Shown in pieces: positions 10,197 through 20,012 of a stretch of 64,000 bases of DNA. Within the stretch, counting starts at the first letter, position 1. Each line of letters begins with the position of its first letter. The stretch lies in contig JARFIW010000139.1 in assembly GCA_036346225.1 (NCBI GenBank), positions 8,556,001-8,620,000 of the forward strand, given 5' to 3'. Position numbers and translations under genes: made by a program. The DNA comes from Platerodrilus igneus (taxonomy: Eukaryota; Arthropoda; Insecta; Coleoptera; Lycidae). The notes beneath the pieces are model-generated. The model was not told the DNA's origin. It did not search any database and was given only the letters and a program-made list of their open reading frames with translations.

Positions 10197-10329
10197 TAGT
10201 ATATTGTACAACGAGCATGGAATGATGCCCATTTCTCACGAGTATGATAAATTGCAGCACGAGCTGAAAGCGAGTGCTGCAAATCATACGAGTGAGAAAT
10301 GGGCATTCCATGCGTGTTGTACACTATAC
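10197..10329. repeat. Terminal hairpin of Crypton-like element 1
   Basis: This is a cruciform-capable palindrome. Outer arms are AGTATATTGTACAACGAG-type and GTGTTGTACACTATACT, inner arms CCCATTTCTCACGAGT and CGAGTGAGAAATGGGCAT, with a central CAGCACGAGC...GAGTGCTG. It is followed by TATACTTTTTCTACGACTGT, which is repeated in inverted form at the other end of the element (11954-11972). The same architecture occurs at 44112-44248 and 48327-48455 with different inner sequence. Confidence 0.8.
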
Positions 10330-10513
10330 TTTTTCTACGACTGTAGTACCTACTTTTTAAATGTGATACTCTTTTGTTAATATTATAAAATACATGGTAA
10401 GTATAGGAGTATACATTTTATTAATATCATAAGTTTATTATAGTTTGTGAATATACATAAATTCAAAGAAAGTACAAATTTATCACAATAAAAGTAAATA
10501 AATTGATTTAAGT

Positions 10514-11648
10514 TTAGTTTTTAGATTCATTATTATTAACAATATTAAAGGTTACATTGCAATTATTAAACGTCATTGTAGAAGGTGTTTTCCCAAAAAC
10601 TAAATTTTCTTGACGTTGGAAATTCTTGTCTTTGGACGTTGATGGAACATTTGATGTGCTATCAATTGAATTTTGTATTATGTTGCCTACATTCAACTTA
10701 TTTGTTAAAGAATCGGCTATATAGTTTTCGGCGACTGATGTTGATTTCCAGCCACCGTGCCTTTTTAAAGATGTTATATCTTCTCCAGCATCTACAAGAA
10801 TAGTGGCGGAAGATCTCCGGAAGCAATGACCAGTATATAACCGGATTGGGTAGTTTTAAATACGTTGCAATTTGCTTTCCCATAGCACCAAATTTATTAA
10901 TACCCACTTTCTGTGTGGTGCATTTTCCTTTCTGATAATTTAAGAAAAAACTAGGATCGCAAACATTTGATGGACGTAGATTCCGGTATTTTTTTGTGAT
11001 TTCATAAAAATTACTCGTTATCGTAAAGCTGCGTATAATTTTTGTTTTCGTGTCGGGAACTGTAACTAATATCGCAGAACCCAATTCCGTGAAATGAGTA
11101 ATCTTCATCTGATGTAATTCCTGTCTGCGGCAAGCACCCATAATTCCCATAATTAATGCAGTCTGTAACAATATAAAAATAGCTATAAACACGCATTATT
11201 CTCCTAAGTTAATATTACATACTTTTGTCAGAAGAAACTGTTGATCCGGAGCCTCAGTAATAAATTTATTTATTTCCTCTGTTGTAAAAATTTTTGATTT
11301 TATCGATTTATAACCGCTTGACTTCCGTTTGAGAAACGCTCTTAATTTTCCATACTTTGATATATCTACATTATGATGGATGGTGAGACTTGTTCTCAAC
11401 ATAGAATAATGCGTCCACAATGTCGGAGATTTATACTTATTAGATAATTCATTGAAGTACGCAATTAAAACATTTTCAGAATAAGATGTTGTCTTTTGAT
11501 TTCTTCGCCAATCCATAAACGATTTATAAGCAGTCTCATTTTTTTTTTTTTTGGAAATTTCCGGTAATAAATTTAATGTAGTTGCATTTGCAGCTTCCAC
11601 AATATTTGGAGGCGTCGGTTCTAGTTCGCTTTCACTATCACTAGCCAT
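10514..11648 (-). pseudogene. Tyrosine recombinase of Crypton type, frameshifted
   Basis: The frame starts MASDSESELEPTPPN at 11648. An N-terminal SAM-like/core-binding region (FMDWRRNQKT, SENVLIAYFNELS, LWTHYSMLRTSL) follows. The catalytic domain shows the first arginine in GACRRQEL. After a frameshift just beyond VIY (near 10845) it continues with TGHCFRRSSATILV (HxxR), LKRHGGWKSTSVAENYI (H/W position and tyrosine) and a C-terminal tail to NNNESKN at 10514. A second frame break lies near 11195 (NLGE / ALIMGIM). All residues expected of the R-HxxR-H/W-Y set are present, so decay is recent and limited to indels. Tyrosine recombinases cut and rejoin DNA through a covalent tyrosine link. Family assignment to Crypton rests on recall of insect homologues. 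Confidence 0.75.
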
Positions 11649-11972
11649 TTTTTAAAGACTTTGCAAATACTTTAAGATTTTAAACGCTTTCACAGTATGA
11701 AATTATTTATTTGACATTTGTTGGTTTATTATTTGTTTCATAGCCCACCTTTGAAAACTCGGCCGTCATTGGAAATAAGATGCAAGTGCAGGGCTACTTG
11801 ATTAATAGAAATATAAGTGCAACCGTGCAAATTGAACATTCCCGCACTGGTTGCTTAGCAACTTGCCTAGCAACGAGTGCGGGAATAAAAACCTGTATAG
11901 AATGTAGTAGAATTCTCTATCAAAAACACACCTAAAATAGGCTCGTTCCAAAACGGTCGTAGAAAAAATATG

Positions 11973-12039
11973 TTATTTAACTAGATATTCTGTTTTGACC
12001 CCTTTCAAAACCATAAAAAAGAATTGATACAAATTTAAG
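11973..12039. other. Short spacer
   Basis: AT-rich sequence between the Crypton-like element and the next pseudogene; no signal seen. Confidence 0.3.
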
Positions 12040-14290
12040 AACAGTTCGCTTAGAACTTTCTGGTCAAATGAATACCATTCCAATAGTTATTACTAAAGCA
12101 ATATCTGGACAAAAAATATGTAATCCTGTAGAAAAGAATTTTATAAGTAAAACAAATTTAGCTTTGAAAATGATGATGAAGAACCCACTGACAGTTGTCA
12201 AGATATTAGTGACATTGAGAATATATTAGCAAAGGAACGACTTTAGAAGAAATAAATACATCTTTGACAGAGATGGAGAATCTCCATTAAAATTTTATGC
12301 AGTATCTTCCTATAGCAAATCTAGTTATGCTAAAAGATAATTGGTTTCTGCTTGTTCTACCTTAAAAACCAAAGTATGTGGAGTCTTAGAAAGGCATTTG
12401 TCCCCAGAAAAATATTCCAAAAATGGCTAATGACATGGATAGACTTATTAATTTGATTAAGGAGAAATTGGAAACATCCATTCATCACTGTGAAACAATT
12501 CAGATGTGTTTAACTCTTGCTCCGGCTTCATGGAGTAGAAAAAAGTTTCAGAAGAATTTTGTGCTAGAATATACAGTTCGTACAGCACAAGAATTACTGA
12601 AAGAAAAAGGCATTATTGCTTTATTTGGTCCAAGAAAAGATAAATTACTAGACCAAGGAACAGCTGATTTGATTAAAAACTTTACCAAAATGACGAGTAT
12701 CTCCGTATCATGCCAGGTAAGAAAGATAAACTTGGCATATCCAAAAATGTCTAAAGCAAAAAATTGGTTATGCTGTTTTTAAATTTGAGTATCTTAGTAT
12801 AAAAATGGGACTATCTAAATTTTGCTTTTTATGTCGTAAGTGGTGTGTTACCTGCCTCTTTAGGAACATATGTTGTATGCGTCCGTTCAATCTACCAAAA
12901 TGTAATGCTACTTCTACACGTAAGTGGTTTAGGGGAAACATATCACGATTTAATGGATTACTTAATTTGTTCAAAGGACAGTTGTATGCTTCAACACTGT
13001 TGTGAATGTCCATCAAACTAAAATAAAAAAAAATCTTGCATGACAAATTGGAAGATGGGACAAAGAAGATGAATTACATATAGTGCAAGGGTAACTATCG
13101 ACAGAACACAGCAGGTATCAGCGACAGTTTCAGTTGATAAACATTTGGATCACCTTATGAAGAGCCTTGAAAAACGTCTACCTCATTCTTTTATCACAAA
13201 GTCTCAATCAAACTATCTTAAAGAATCACTGATAACTAAACTTCAGATCCATGAAGCAATTATTTTAATAAATTTTAGTGAGAACTACTCTTATGTTATT
13301 CAAGAAGTGCAAGGTTATCACTGGATATAAGATAGTTGTTCCCTCCATCCAGTGGTAATTTACACTTGTGAAGAGTCAGGAGGGGTTATTTTTATCAAGC
13401 TTCTGTATCATCTCAGATGATTTGGAACATGGTGTGATTTTTGTTTATAAAACAAAAAATCATCGCTCAATTTGTAAATGATAAGTTTCTCCAAGTTGAT
13501 AATGTATACTGTTTCAGTAGGTTGCACTGGGCAGTACAAGAACCTAAGAACTTTATTAATCTATGCCACCATTTCAAAGCAGTTTGGTCTTTTTTGTCAC
13601 AAGTCACAGGAAGTATCTGTGCGACGAAATAGAAGAAACAGTGAAGCGTCTTCTATCAAGGAAAGTTTGCGGCTCGGTCCTGGCAATTAATACTATCACT
13701 AATGTGGATAAATTTTGCCAACCTAGAATAGAAAAGATTTATTTTTTCATGCTAAGAAAAGAGATCCACTAGCAGGCAAAAACTACAATCCGGTTTCTCT
13801 CGAGCGAAAACTGTACCTAACACTCGCAGTTTTCACTGTTTTGTTCCATTATTAGCAAATGAAATAAATACAAGAATAAGTTCTGATTCAAATTGCAGCT
13901 TGATCTTTAATTTTTGCGGAGAATAAAATCACCCTAAGCAACTAAATTTAGTGCAAATTTGTACAAACTCCTATGTATCCTGTGTTTAAGACAACTATTG
14001 GTAAAAAAGGATGCACGAACTTGATTTGTATGTCACATTTTTTGAAATTACAAGTCCAAAAGGGACTTTTAAAGGATGAAGACGAGTGTGACATACAAAT
14101 AAAGTTTATGCGTCCTTTCGGCACAGCTTCATCATTTGTTGGCTATTTCTGAAAGAAGATAGTTGTTTGGTTCCATTACAGAACATATTGTAGAATTTCT
14201 TACAAGTGTTTCGGGGAGGACGTACTACTTTCAAGAAAAAGATACGAACTGTCAGAACAGAAATTCAATTACTTCATGGGATCAATTGCA
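12040..14290 (+). pseudogene. Decayed transposase-like gene of a widespread uncharacterised metazoan family
   Basis: Plus-strand coding remnants in changing frames run through the stretch. The best preserved is 12423-12782 (MANDMDRLINLIKEKLETSI, then APASWSRKKFQKNF and VRTAQELLKEKG). Further on are KFCFLCRKWCVT near 12820, KSLEKRLPHSFITKSQSN near 13160, the acidic IILINFSENYSYVIQ near 13265, GCTGQYKNLRTLLIYAT near 13530, and a C-terminal FMRPFGTAS / SGRTYYFQ near 14110-14240. I recall this order (SWSRKK, VDFSENY, SDG..QYKN) from repetitive uncharacterised proteins of insects and cnidarians. The FSENY acidic site and the QYKN site resemble spaced acidic residues of DDE enzymes. Many stops and frameshifts are present. 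The ends and superfamily are not defined. Confidence 0.55.
14018..14100. repeat. Short inverted repeat within the pseudogene
   Basis: ATTTGTATGTCACA and TGTGACATACAAAT enclose about 55 bases. It may be incidental to the decayed coding region. Confidence 0.5.
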
Positions 14291-14339
14291 CAGTTAAATT
14301 ATTATGTTATAAAAGAAATGGTGGCTATTTGAATTTTTT

Positions 14340-14965
14340 TCAACTAATGTAATGTACCATTGAATATCGGCGAAATAGGGTATATTTTTAGAAAACAATA
14401 GAAGGGGAAAAGTGCAAAAAATATAAAAAAATATTAGCACAAGGCCCTGCAGTATTTAACAAGAAAAGCAGCTGCTATGTTTGAATGCAACAAGCATAGA
14501 AACAAGGAAAAAATTGCCGAAAGCATATGCGTGAAGCACAGCGTTGTATCACTGTGCAACCTGGACAATAGGAGAAGTGTGCAGGAAAAAGATATAACGC
14601 TACAGACGTATGATGATGATATCTTGGACAGACAAAGTTAAGAACAAAAAGGTTCTAGAAATGGTAAGGTAAGAAAGAAATATGTAGAAAACAGAACAAA
14701 ATAGGAGAGCTAAGATAATTGCACTCCTACTAAGGCATGAGGGAACAGTGCGAAATATATTAGAAACATAAAAAGGTAAAAAGAGAGGTAGAGGTAGACC
14801 TAGATTAGATATTGCACACAGATAGTGAAAGATATAGGTTGTGGGAATTTTAGGAAATGTGAAGATTACCTCAGAATAGGAAACAATGGAGGTACGCGTC
14901 TAACCAGTTTCAGAAATGAAGACCTAATGATTATGATGAATGTAATGGAACACAAGTATCGGTAA
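14340..14965 (+). mobile_element. RTE-like LINE 3'-end fragment
   Basis: In shifting frames this reads as the C-terminal region after a LINE reverse transcriptase. It shows a CNLDNRRS remnant of the usual CETW motif near 14555, DRQS near 14628, a charged KRGRGRPR-like stretch near 14780, QIVKDIGCGNFRK near 14820, and NQF-like ACCAGTTTCAG near 14905. Comparable copies lie at 15205, 16592, 17842, 57236 (minus) and 58325 (minus). The left edge of the 7.2-kb tandem duplication (14803) falls inside this fragment, while the LINE itself runs on without a break. Confidence 0.75.
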
Positions 14966-15204
14966 ATTAGATCTTTTTTATTTTGTGAAGTGCTTTAATA
15001 TCAAAAAGCAAATAAAATGCAATGTATCTTATTGTTTGAAATAATAGCAAATATATTATAGATTACTTTAAAAAAAAATTGACTTGAATATCACTTTGTC
15101 TTTTAGAGATATTGATTTTAAAAAAAAAAACAGTGTTCTCGTACTAAAAATGCCTTGGAAAATTACCAAAAATTTTTTTCTCCTTAAATAGCACTGTATG
15201 ACTG

Positions 15205-16170
15205 TGAAACCTGGACAGTAGGAGAAGCGGACAAGAAATATGGTGCTATAGACGTATGATGAAGATATCATCGACAAACAAAGTTAAGAACAAAGAGGTG
15301 CTAGAAATGGTAGGGAAAAAAGAAATATGTAGAAAACAGTAAAAAAATATGCGTAGAATTGCGGTGTAAATTTCGAATAGCTCTGTGATAAAGAAAAGTG
15401 GACATGTATACAAAAATAAGTGATAATTAACAAATAACATATAATTACTGATTTTAATCAAATCAAACATTTTACTTCAAAGCACTCACCTGTTGTTTAC
15501 GCAGCCGTGCCAACGGAAAAACGATGTAAACAAAACGGTAGATTCTGTCCATCATACGGGAAACAAAAAACTACCCTTCCTTTGGCGGATGTAGCGAAGC
15601 ACCTTTATGTCGATAGCGGTTGTTCTGAAGAACAGCGGTTCGTCTAATTAGGTTCTACGTAGAACATGTAAGCAGCGATGCGGTCTGCTAGAACGACAAA
15701 TCGATACTTTCGTTTGCTTCGTGTGTTTTCCCAATTACTACAAATGTTCTTGCACATGCGAACTAACAAAGTTTATCACTCGCGGCACTTGTTGACGCGT
15801 GCTTGAAGTGAAACATGGAAATTCCACGCTAACAAGTTTAAATATACCGAGGCGGACGTAAATAATCAACAAACTCAACGGAAAATAAATTTAGCTGTAA
15901 ATTATTTATAATATAAACGGAACAATATGAGAGATAGGATGATAGGCCGCATACTAAGACGAGGGAATAGTGCGTAATATATTAGAAGCAGAGATAGGAA
16001 AAAAGAGAAGTAGAGGTAGACCCAGGTTAGACTTTGCACATAGGTAGTGAAAGGTGTAGGATGTGGGAGTTTCAGGGGAATGTGTAGGCTAGATCAGAAT
16101 AGAAAGGAGGTATGCATCCAATCAGTCCCAAAATGGAAAAAGTAATTACGAGAAAAAGTTGTACTTAAAC
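15205..16170 (+). mobile_element. RTE-like LINE 3'-end fragment, interrupted
   Basis: The plus-strand reading begins LYDCETWTVGEADKKY at about 15205 and continues through KEVLEMVGKK-like sequence to about 15345. After an insertion (15352-15929) it resumes as MRDRMIGRILRRGNSA near 15925, REVEVDPG and a degenerate tail. This is the typical C-terminal extension of RTE-like LINE proteins. It is 5'-truncated; the catalytic reverse transcriptase domain is absent. Confidence 0.75.
15352..15929. mobile_element. 572-bp insertion in a LINE with a 6-bp target duplication
   Basis: AATATG at 15346-15351 is repeated at 15924-15929, and the LINE reading resumes after the second copy. The insert starts CGTAGAATTGCGG and ends ATAAACGGAAC. 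It has no clear terminal inverted repeats and no long reading frame, but has a GC-richer core (15500-15800). It could be a solo LTR, a SINE-like element or a MITE with degraded ends. Confidence 0.55.
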
Positions 16171-16317
16171 ATGATGATTATTATAAACAGCTACAGGAAT
16201 GGGTCTTGCAATATTCTCAACTAATGTAAATTATGTAAAAGAATTTACTGGAAAACTATTAATACGGCAAATGTCTAAGTGTTGGGGGATCCCTGGCAAC
16301 AACATGCTGCTTAACCC

Positions 16318-16590
16318 CCTTCACATACCTTACATGTGATTTTTCCAATGCTCCACCCGAAGGTACTACATTGGCTAGGAGGCGAATTTTGCCGAACCCT
16401 TGCTGTTCCAAGCAAGGTAGGGATTTTAACGTGCGTGACAACACTCTTACACGGGACCTCCATTTCACCTCTCATCCGAACGAGGGTGTATTTTTGTGAA
16501 AAATGCTCGCCTAACATTTTCAAGCGGACTGTGTTGGGATTCGAAACCGGGACCTTAGGCGTAGTAGTCACACACACCCCTTCACATACC
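16318..16590 (-). mobile_element. tRNA-derived SINE, cluster copy A
   Basis: The 3' end is at left (TCCAATGCTCCACCCGAAGG) and the tRNA-like head at right (CGGTTTCGAATC-type B-box on the minus strand). The head is truncated at about 16585. It is first of four head-to-tail minus-strand copies. Confidence 0.8.
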
Positions 16591-16591
16591 G

Positions 16592-16765
16592 CTGAATCTC
16601 GGTGAAATAGGGCATATAATTAGAAAACAATAGAAGGGGAATCGAGCTGTGTATAGGCTGTTGTAAGAATTTCAGGGAACTGTGTAGGCTAGCTCAGAAC
16701 ATAAATAAGTTAAAGTACACGTCCAACCAGTTTCAAGATGGAAAACTTAATGACGAAAAAAATCA
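16592..16765 (+). mobile_element. RTE-like LINE tail fragment
   Basis: Shares GAAATAGGGCATATAATTAG and AACCAGTTTCAAGATGG with the other LINE ends here, with the coding middle deleted. Together with the SINE that follows, it duplicates the arrangement at 16100-16590. Confidence 0.6.
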
Positions 16766-16897
16766 ACTACAGGTGTTGGTTCTGAAATATTTTCAACCAA
16801 TGTTGATTATGCAAAAAGATATATTGGATAAACTATTAATTCGACAAATGTTCAAGTGCGGGGGATCTTGGCAGCCACAGGCTGCTTACCTCTCCTT

Positions 16898-17208
16898 CAC
16901 ATATCATACATGTGATTTTCCAATGCTCCACCCAAAGGTACTACACTGGCCAGGAAGCGGGTTTTTTTTTTTTACTTGGAAAATTTGGAATTTTGCCGAA
17001 CTCTTGATGTTCCTGGCAAGGTAGGGATCTTTAACGTGAGTGACAACACTCACACACGGGACCTCCATTTTACCTCTCTTCCGAACGAGGGTGTATTTTT
17101 GTGAAAATGCTCGCCTAACATTTTTCAAGCGGACCGTATCGGGTTTCGAACCCGGAACCTTGAGCGTAGTAGTCACACAAATACCACTACGCCACGGAGC
17201 CGCCTGCC
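16898..17208 (-). mobile_element. tRNA-derived SINE, cluster copy B
   Basis: A full-length minus-strand copy with a B-box on the minus strand reading GGGTTCGAAACCC near 17140-17152 and an A-box-like GTGGCGTAGTGG at about 17190. A poly-T tract near 16960 differs in length from the duplicated unit (24172). Confidence 0.85.
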
Positions 17209-17516
17209 CTTCACATACCTTACATGTGATTTTCCAGTGCTCCACCCGAAGGTACTACATTGGCCGGTAAGCGAGTTTTTTTTACCTGGAAAATTTGGAA
17301 TTTTGCCGAACCCTTGCTGTTTCAAGCAAGGTAGGGATCTTTAACGTGCGTGACAACACTCACACACGGGACCTCCATTTTACCTTTCATTCGAACGAGG
17401 GCGTATTCTTGTGAAAAATGTTCGCCTAACATTTTTCAAGCGAACCGTATTAGGATTTGAACCCGGGTCCTTGGGCGTAGTAGTCACACACATACCACTA
17501 CGCCACGGGGCCGCCT
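17209..17516 (-). mobile_element. tRNA-derived SINE, cluster copy C
   Basis: Same structure as copy B, with minus-strand B-box GGGTTCAAATCC near 17455 and head GTGGCGTAGTGG near 17500. It abuts copies B and D through the linker CCCTTCACATACC. Confidence 0.85.
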
Positions 17517-17836
17517 CGCCCTTCACATACCGTTCATTTACATTTCCAATGCTCCACCCGAAGGTACTACGTTGGTCAGGAGGCGAGTTTTTTGTTGCCT
17601 GGAAATTTAGAATTTTGCCGAACCCTTGCCGTTCCAGGCAAGGTAGGGATCTTTAACGTGCGTGGCAACACTCACACACGGGACCTCCATTTAACCTCTC
17701 ATCCGAACGAGGGCGTAATTTTTGTGAAAAATGCTCACCTGCCATTTTTCAAGCAGTCGGCCGTGTCGGGATTTGAACCCAGGACCTTGGGATCCGTAGT
17801 CCTACGCTTACTACATTGATCCACGGCGACGCCGCC
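17517..17836 (-). mobile_element. tRNA-derived SINE, cluster copy D (different tRNA-like head)
   Basis: The body matches copies A to C, but the head (17755-17836) reads CCGTGGATCAATGTAGTAAG and GTAGGACTACGGATCCCAAG on the minus strand, matching the SINE at 9852 rather than its neighbours. The cluster therefore mixes two SINE head types on one body. Confidence 0.8.
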
Positions 17837-17841
17837 CTTTA

Positions 17842-18405
17842 CATACCACTGAATATCGGGCAAATAGTGTATATAACTGTAAAACATTTGAAGGTGACCG
17901 AACTGCATCAAACAAGAAAGAACAGCAGCTATGATCAAAGACAACAAACATAGAAACAAGAAGAAAATTGTTCAAAGCATATGTGTGGAGCACAGCATAA
18001 TACGTCTAGGAAATAGGGGCAATAGAAAAAGCAGACAAAAAGAGATAGAAGCCTTCTGGAATATTGTGCTTCAGATGTATGAGGATGGTAGCATGAGCAG
18101 ACAAAGTTAATAACAAATAGGTTATAGAAATAGTAGACGAATAAAGATTTCTTCTGTGGAAAATAAAAAAGGAGATGTAGAAGGGCAGGATACGTTCTCA
18201 GGCATTTTTGGGGAATAGTACGGGATATATTACAAGCGGAGATAGGAAGGAAGAGGTAGAGGTAGACCGAGATCAGACTTTTGCTTGCAGATAGTGATAT
18301 ATGCGGACTCTGCAAATTTCAGGAAAATGTTAGGGTTAATTCGGAATGGGAAACAATTGGGGTACGCGTCTAACCAGTTTCAGGACTGAAGATGTATATA
18401 CGTGC
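17842..18405 (+). mobile_element. RTE-like LINE 3'-end fragment
   Basis: Starts with CACTGAATATCGGGCAAATA, contains CAACAAACATAGAAACAAG and AGGTAGAGGTAGACCGAG, and ends with ACCAGTTTCAGGACTGAAGA. Stops and frameshifts run throughout. Confidence 0.7.
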
Positions 18406-18737
18406 TTGGTTTATGTTCGAAAGGACCCCTTTATGTCAAGAATTCTGAAACTTGTATTTTTTTTAAATGCAATACCCTGTCTATTATTGTATATTTGGCT
18501 TCCCCTGACATTTACAACTAACAATGTATGGGGGAACCAGGTGGCTAAGTATAGCTGTTCTGGAGCTATTTTTACTTTAATGTCAAAATCGAGTCAACTT
18601 TGGAACCTTATTGCTATGTTTCTAATTCAAATATCTGAAATCTGTTTGCATCATCGACTTACAAAATATCTACGTAACTTTTCAAAAAGCGTAAGACTAT
18701 ACAGGGCGATTTACTTTACCCGAAATATTACTAATAT

Positions 18738-20012
18738 CAGCTTTTTAAATGGACGACCGTGTATATTTTTTCACAAGTTGATTTCCTGTGAACAGTAAAT
18801 AATAAATGATACAAGGTTTTATAGACGTAAAACGAACCACTCATAAGTAATTGATACTTATGTATAAAATATTGAATTGCAATGTTATTAATAGCAACAA
18901 ATAGTGAAACAAGACTGAAGAAACAAACAATTAAAAATTGATTAAATACATAACTTAAAAGGAATCTAAATGAATAACGCACAGAGATACATAAAGCAAT
19001 TGGTAATAACTAGTATTAAGTACAACTGGCACAAAAATTAAACAAAAAGCAATGCTGAACAAATAAGTGCATAAGAAACAAACACAATAAGTAAATTTAA
19101 AACAAATGCTCAATCATATCCTACCAAACAGTTTTAACTAAGGTCAGGGGGAAAAAACGTTTAACTTGTAAGAATATTTGAGGTGTAATCGATTTGACTA
19201 CAGACTGTATTCCATTCTTAATGTCTCGTATATAGGTGGGGAGTGGGATATTTATAAACAACGTCGCTAACGTTTACTACAGTTTACTACATCACCGCAT
19301 CCTATATTCATTCTAAAAAATTTATAAAGATATCAACGTTGTTTGAATAATATAGAGGGGCGCCATCTTAATAGAATTACACCGTACGAATTCTCTCTAC
19401 ATTGATATCATGTCGACCACTTCTTCTTTCAAAAATTTGTGTTGATCAAAATTGGATAGTGAAAACAACCAGCAGCAAAAAAATACATAAGAGGGAGAAT
19501 AAAATAATCATCTAATTATTTGACAAACATCATACAATACTGATGCAATTGTTTTTAAATTGTAATGGTTGCCTACCTGATACCTATGTTTTACCTAGTA
19601 ATTTTTCTAACAGTAGTCAAAATTGTTTGGCTAGACCTGACTATGCATTTGTTTTAATTTCATTTATTGTTTCTTCGCGTGTGTACTTATTTTATTCATG
19701 ATTACTTCTTTGCTTAATTTTGTGAGTTGTACTTAGTATTAGTTATTATCACTTGCTTTATGCTTCCTTTTGAGTTACTCACTTGGTTTTCCTTTAAGTT
19801 ACTTAATAAATTGCTTAGTTTTTGTTTATTTTTTGTGTTATTTTACTATTTGTTGCTATTAATAACGTTGCTATTCAATATTTGTTACATAAGTTTTAAT
19901 TTCTTAAGAATGGTTCGTTTTACTCTTACAAAACCTTATATCATTTATTATCTGCTTTTTATAGGGAGTCAATTTGTGAAAAACTATACAGGGTATTCCA
20001 TTTGGAAGAACC
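18738..20012. mobile_element. 1.27-kb non-autonomous element with 0.4-kb inverted arms
   Basis: The left arm (18738 to about 19140) is a diverged reverse complement of the right arm (about 19620-20012). Paired markers include ACGAACCACTC / GAATGGTTCGT, TACAAGGTTTTATAG / TACAAAACCTTATAT, and AATATTGAATTGCAATG / CGTTGCTATTCAATATT. The right tip reads CTATACAGGGTATTCCATTT, like insect MITE ends. Open frames such as 19727-20020 are arm sequence without recognisable protein. The unique centre (19141-19620) has no gene. Confidence 0.65.

Larger units (their letters stand above)
10197..11972. mobile_element. Crypton-like element 1 with hairpin end and inverted terminus
   Basis: The 1.8-kb unit consists of the hairpin (10197-10329), a minus-strand tyrosine recombinase pseudogene (10514-11648), a second smaller hairpin (11839-11886, arms ATTCCCGCACT / AGTGCGGGAAT), and CGGTCGTAGAAAAAATATG at 11954-11972. 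That last sequence mirrors the left TATACTTTTTCTACGAC. Boundaries are inferred from comparison with the elements at 44112 and 48327, and no target duplication could be assigned. Cryptons move by a tyrosine recombinase and classically lack terminal inverted repeats, so these inverted ends are notable. Confidence 0.65.

Noticed and set aside
17935..18315. 126-codon minus-strand hydrophobic frame (and its copy at 25141-25524)
   Set aside because: It is antisense to a LINE C-terminal fragment whose plus-strand reading is recognisable.
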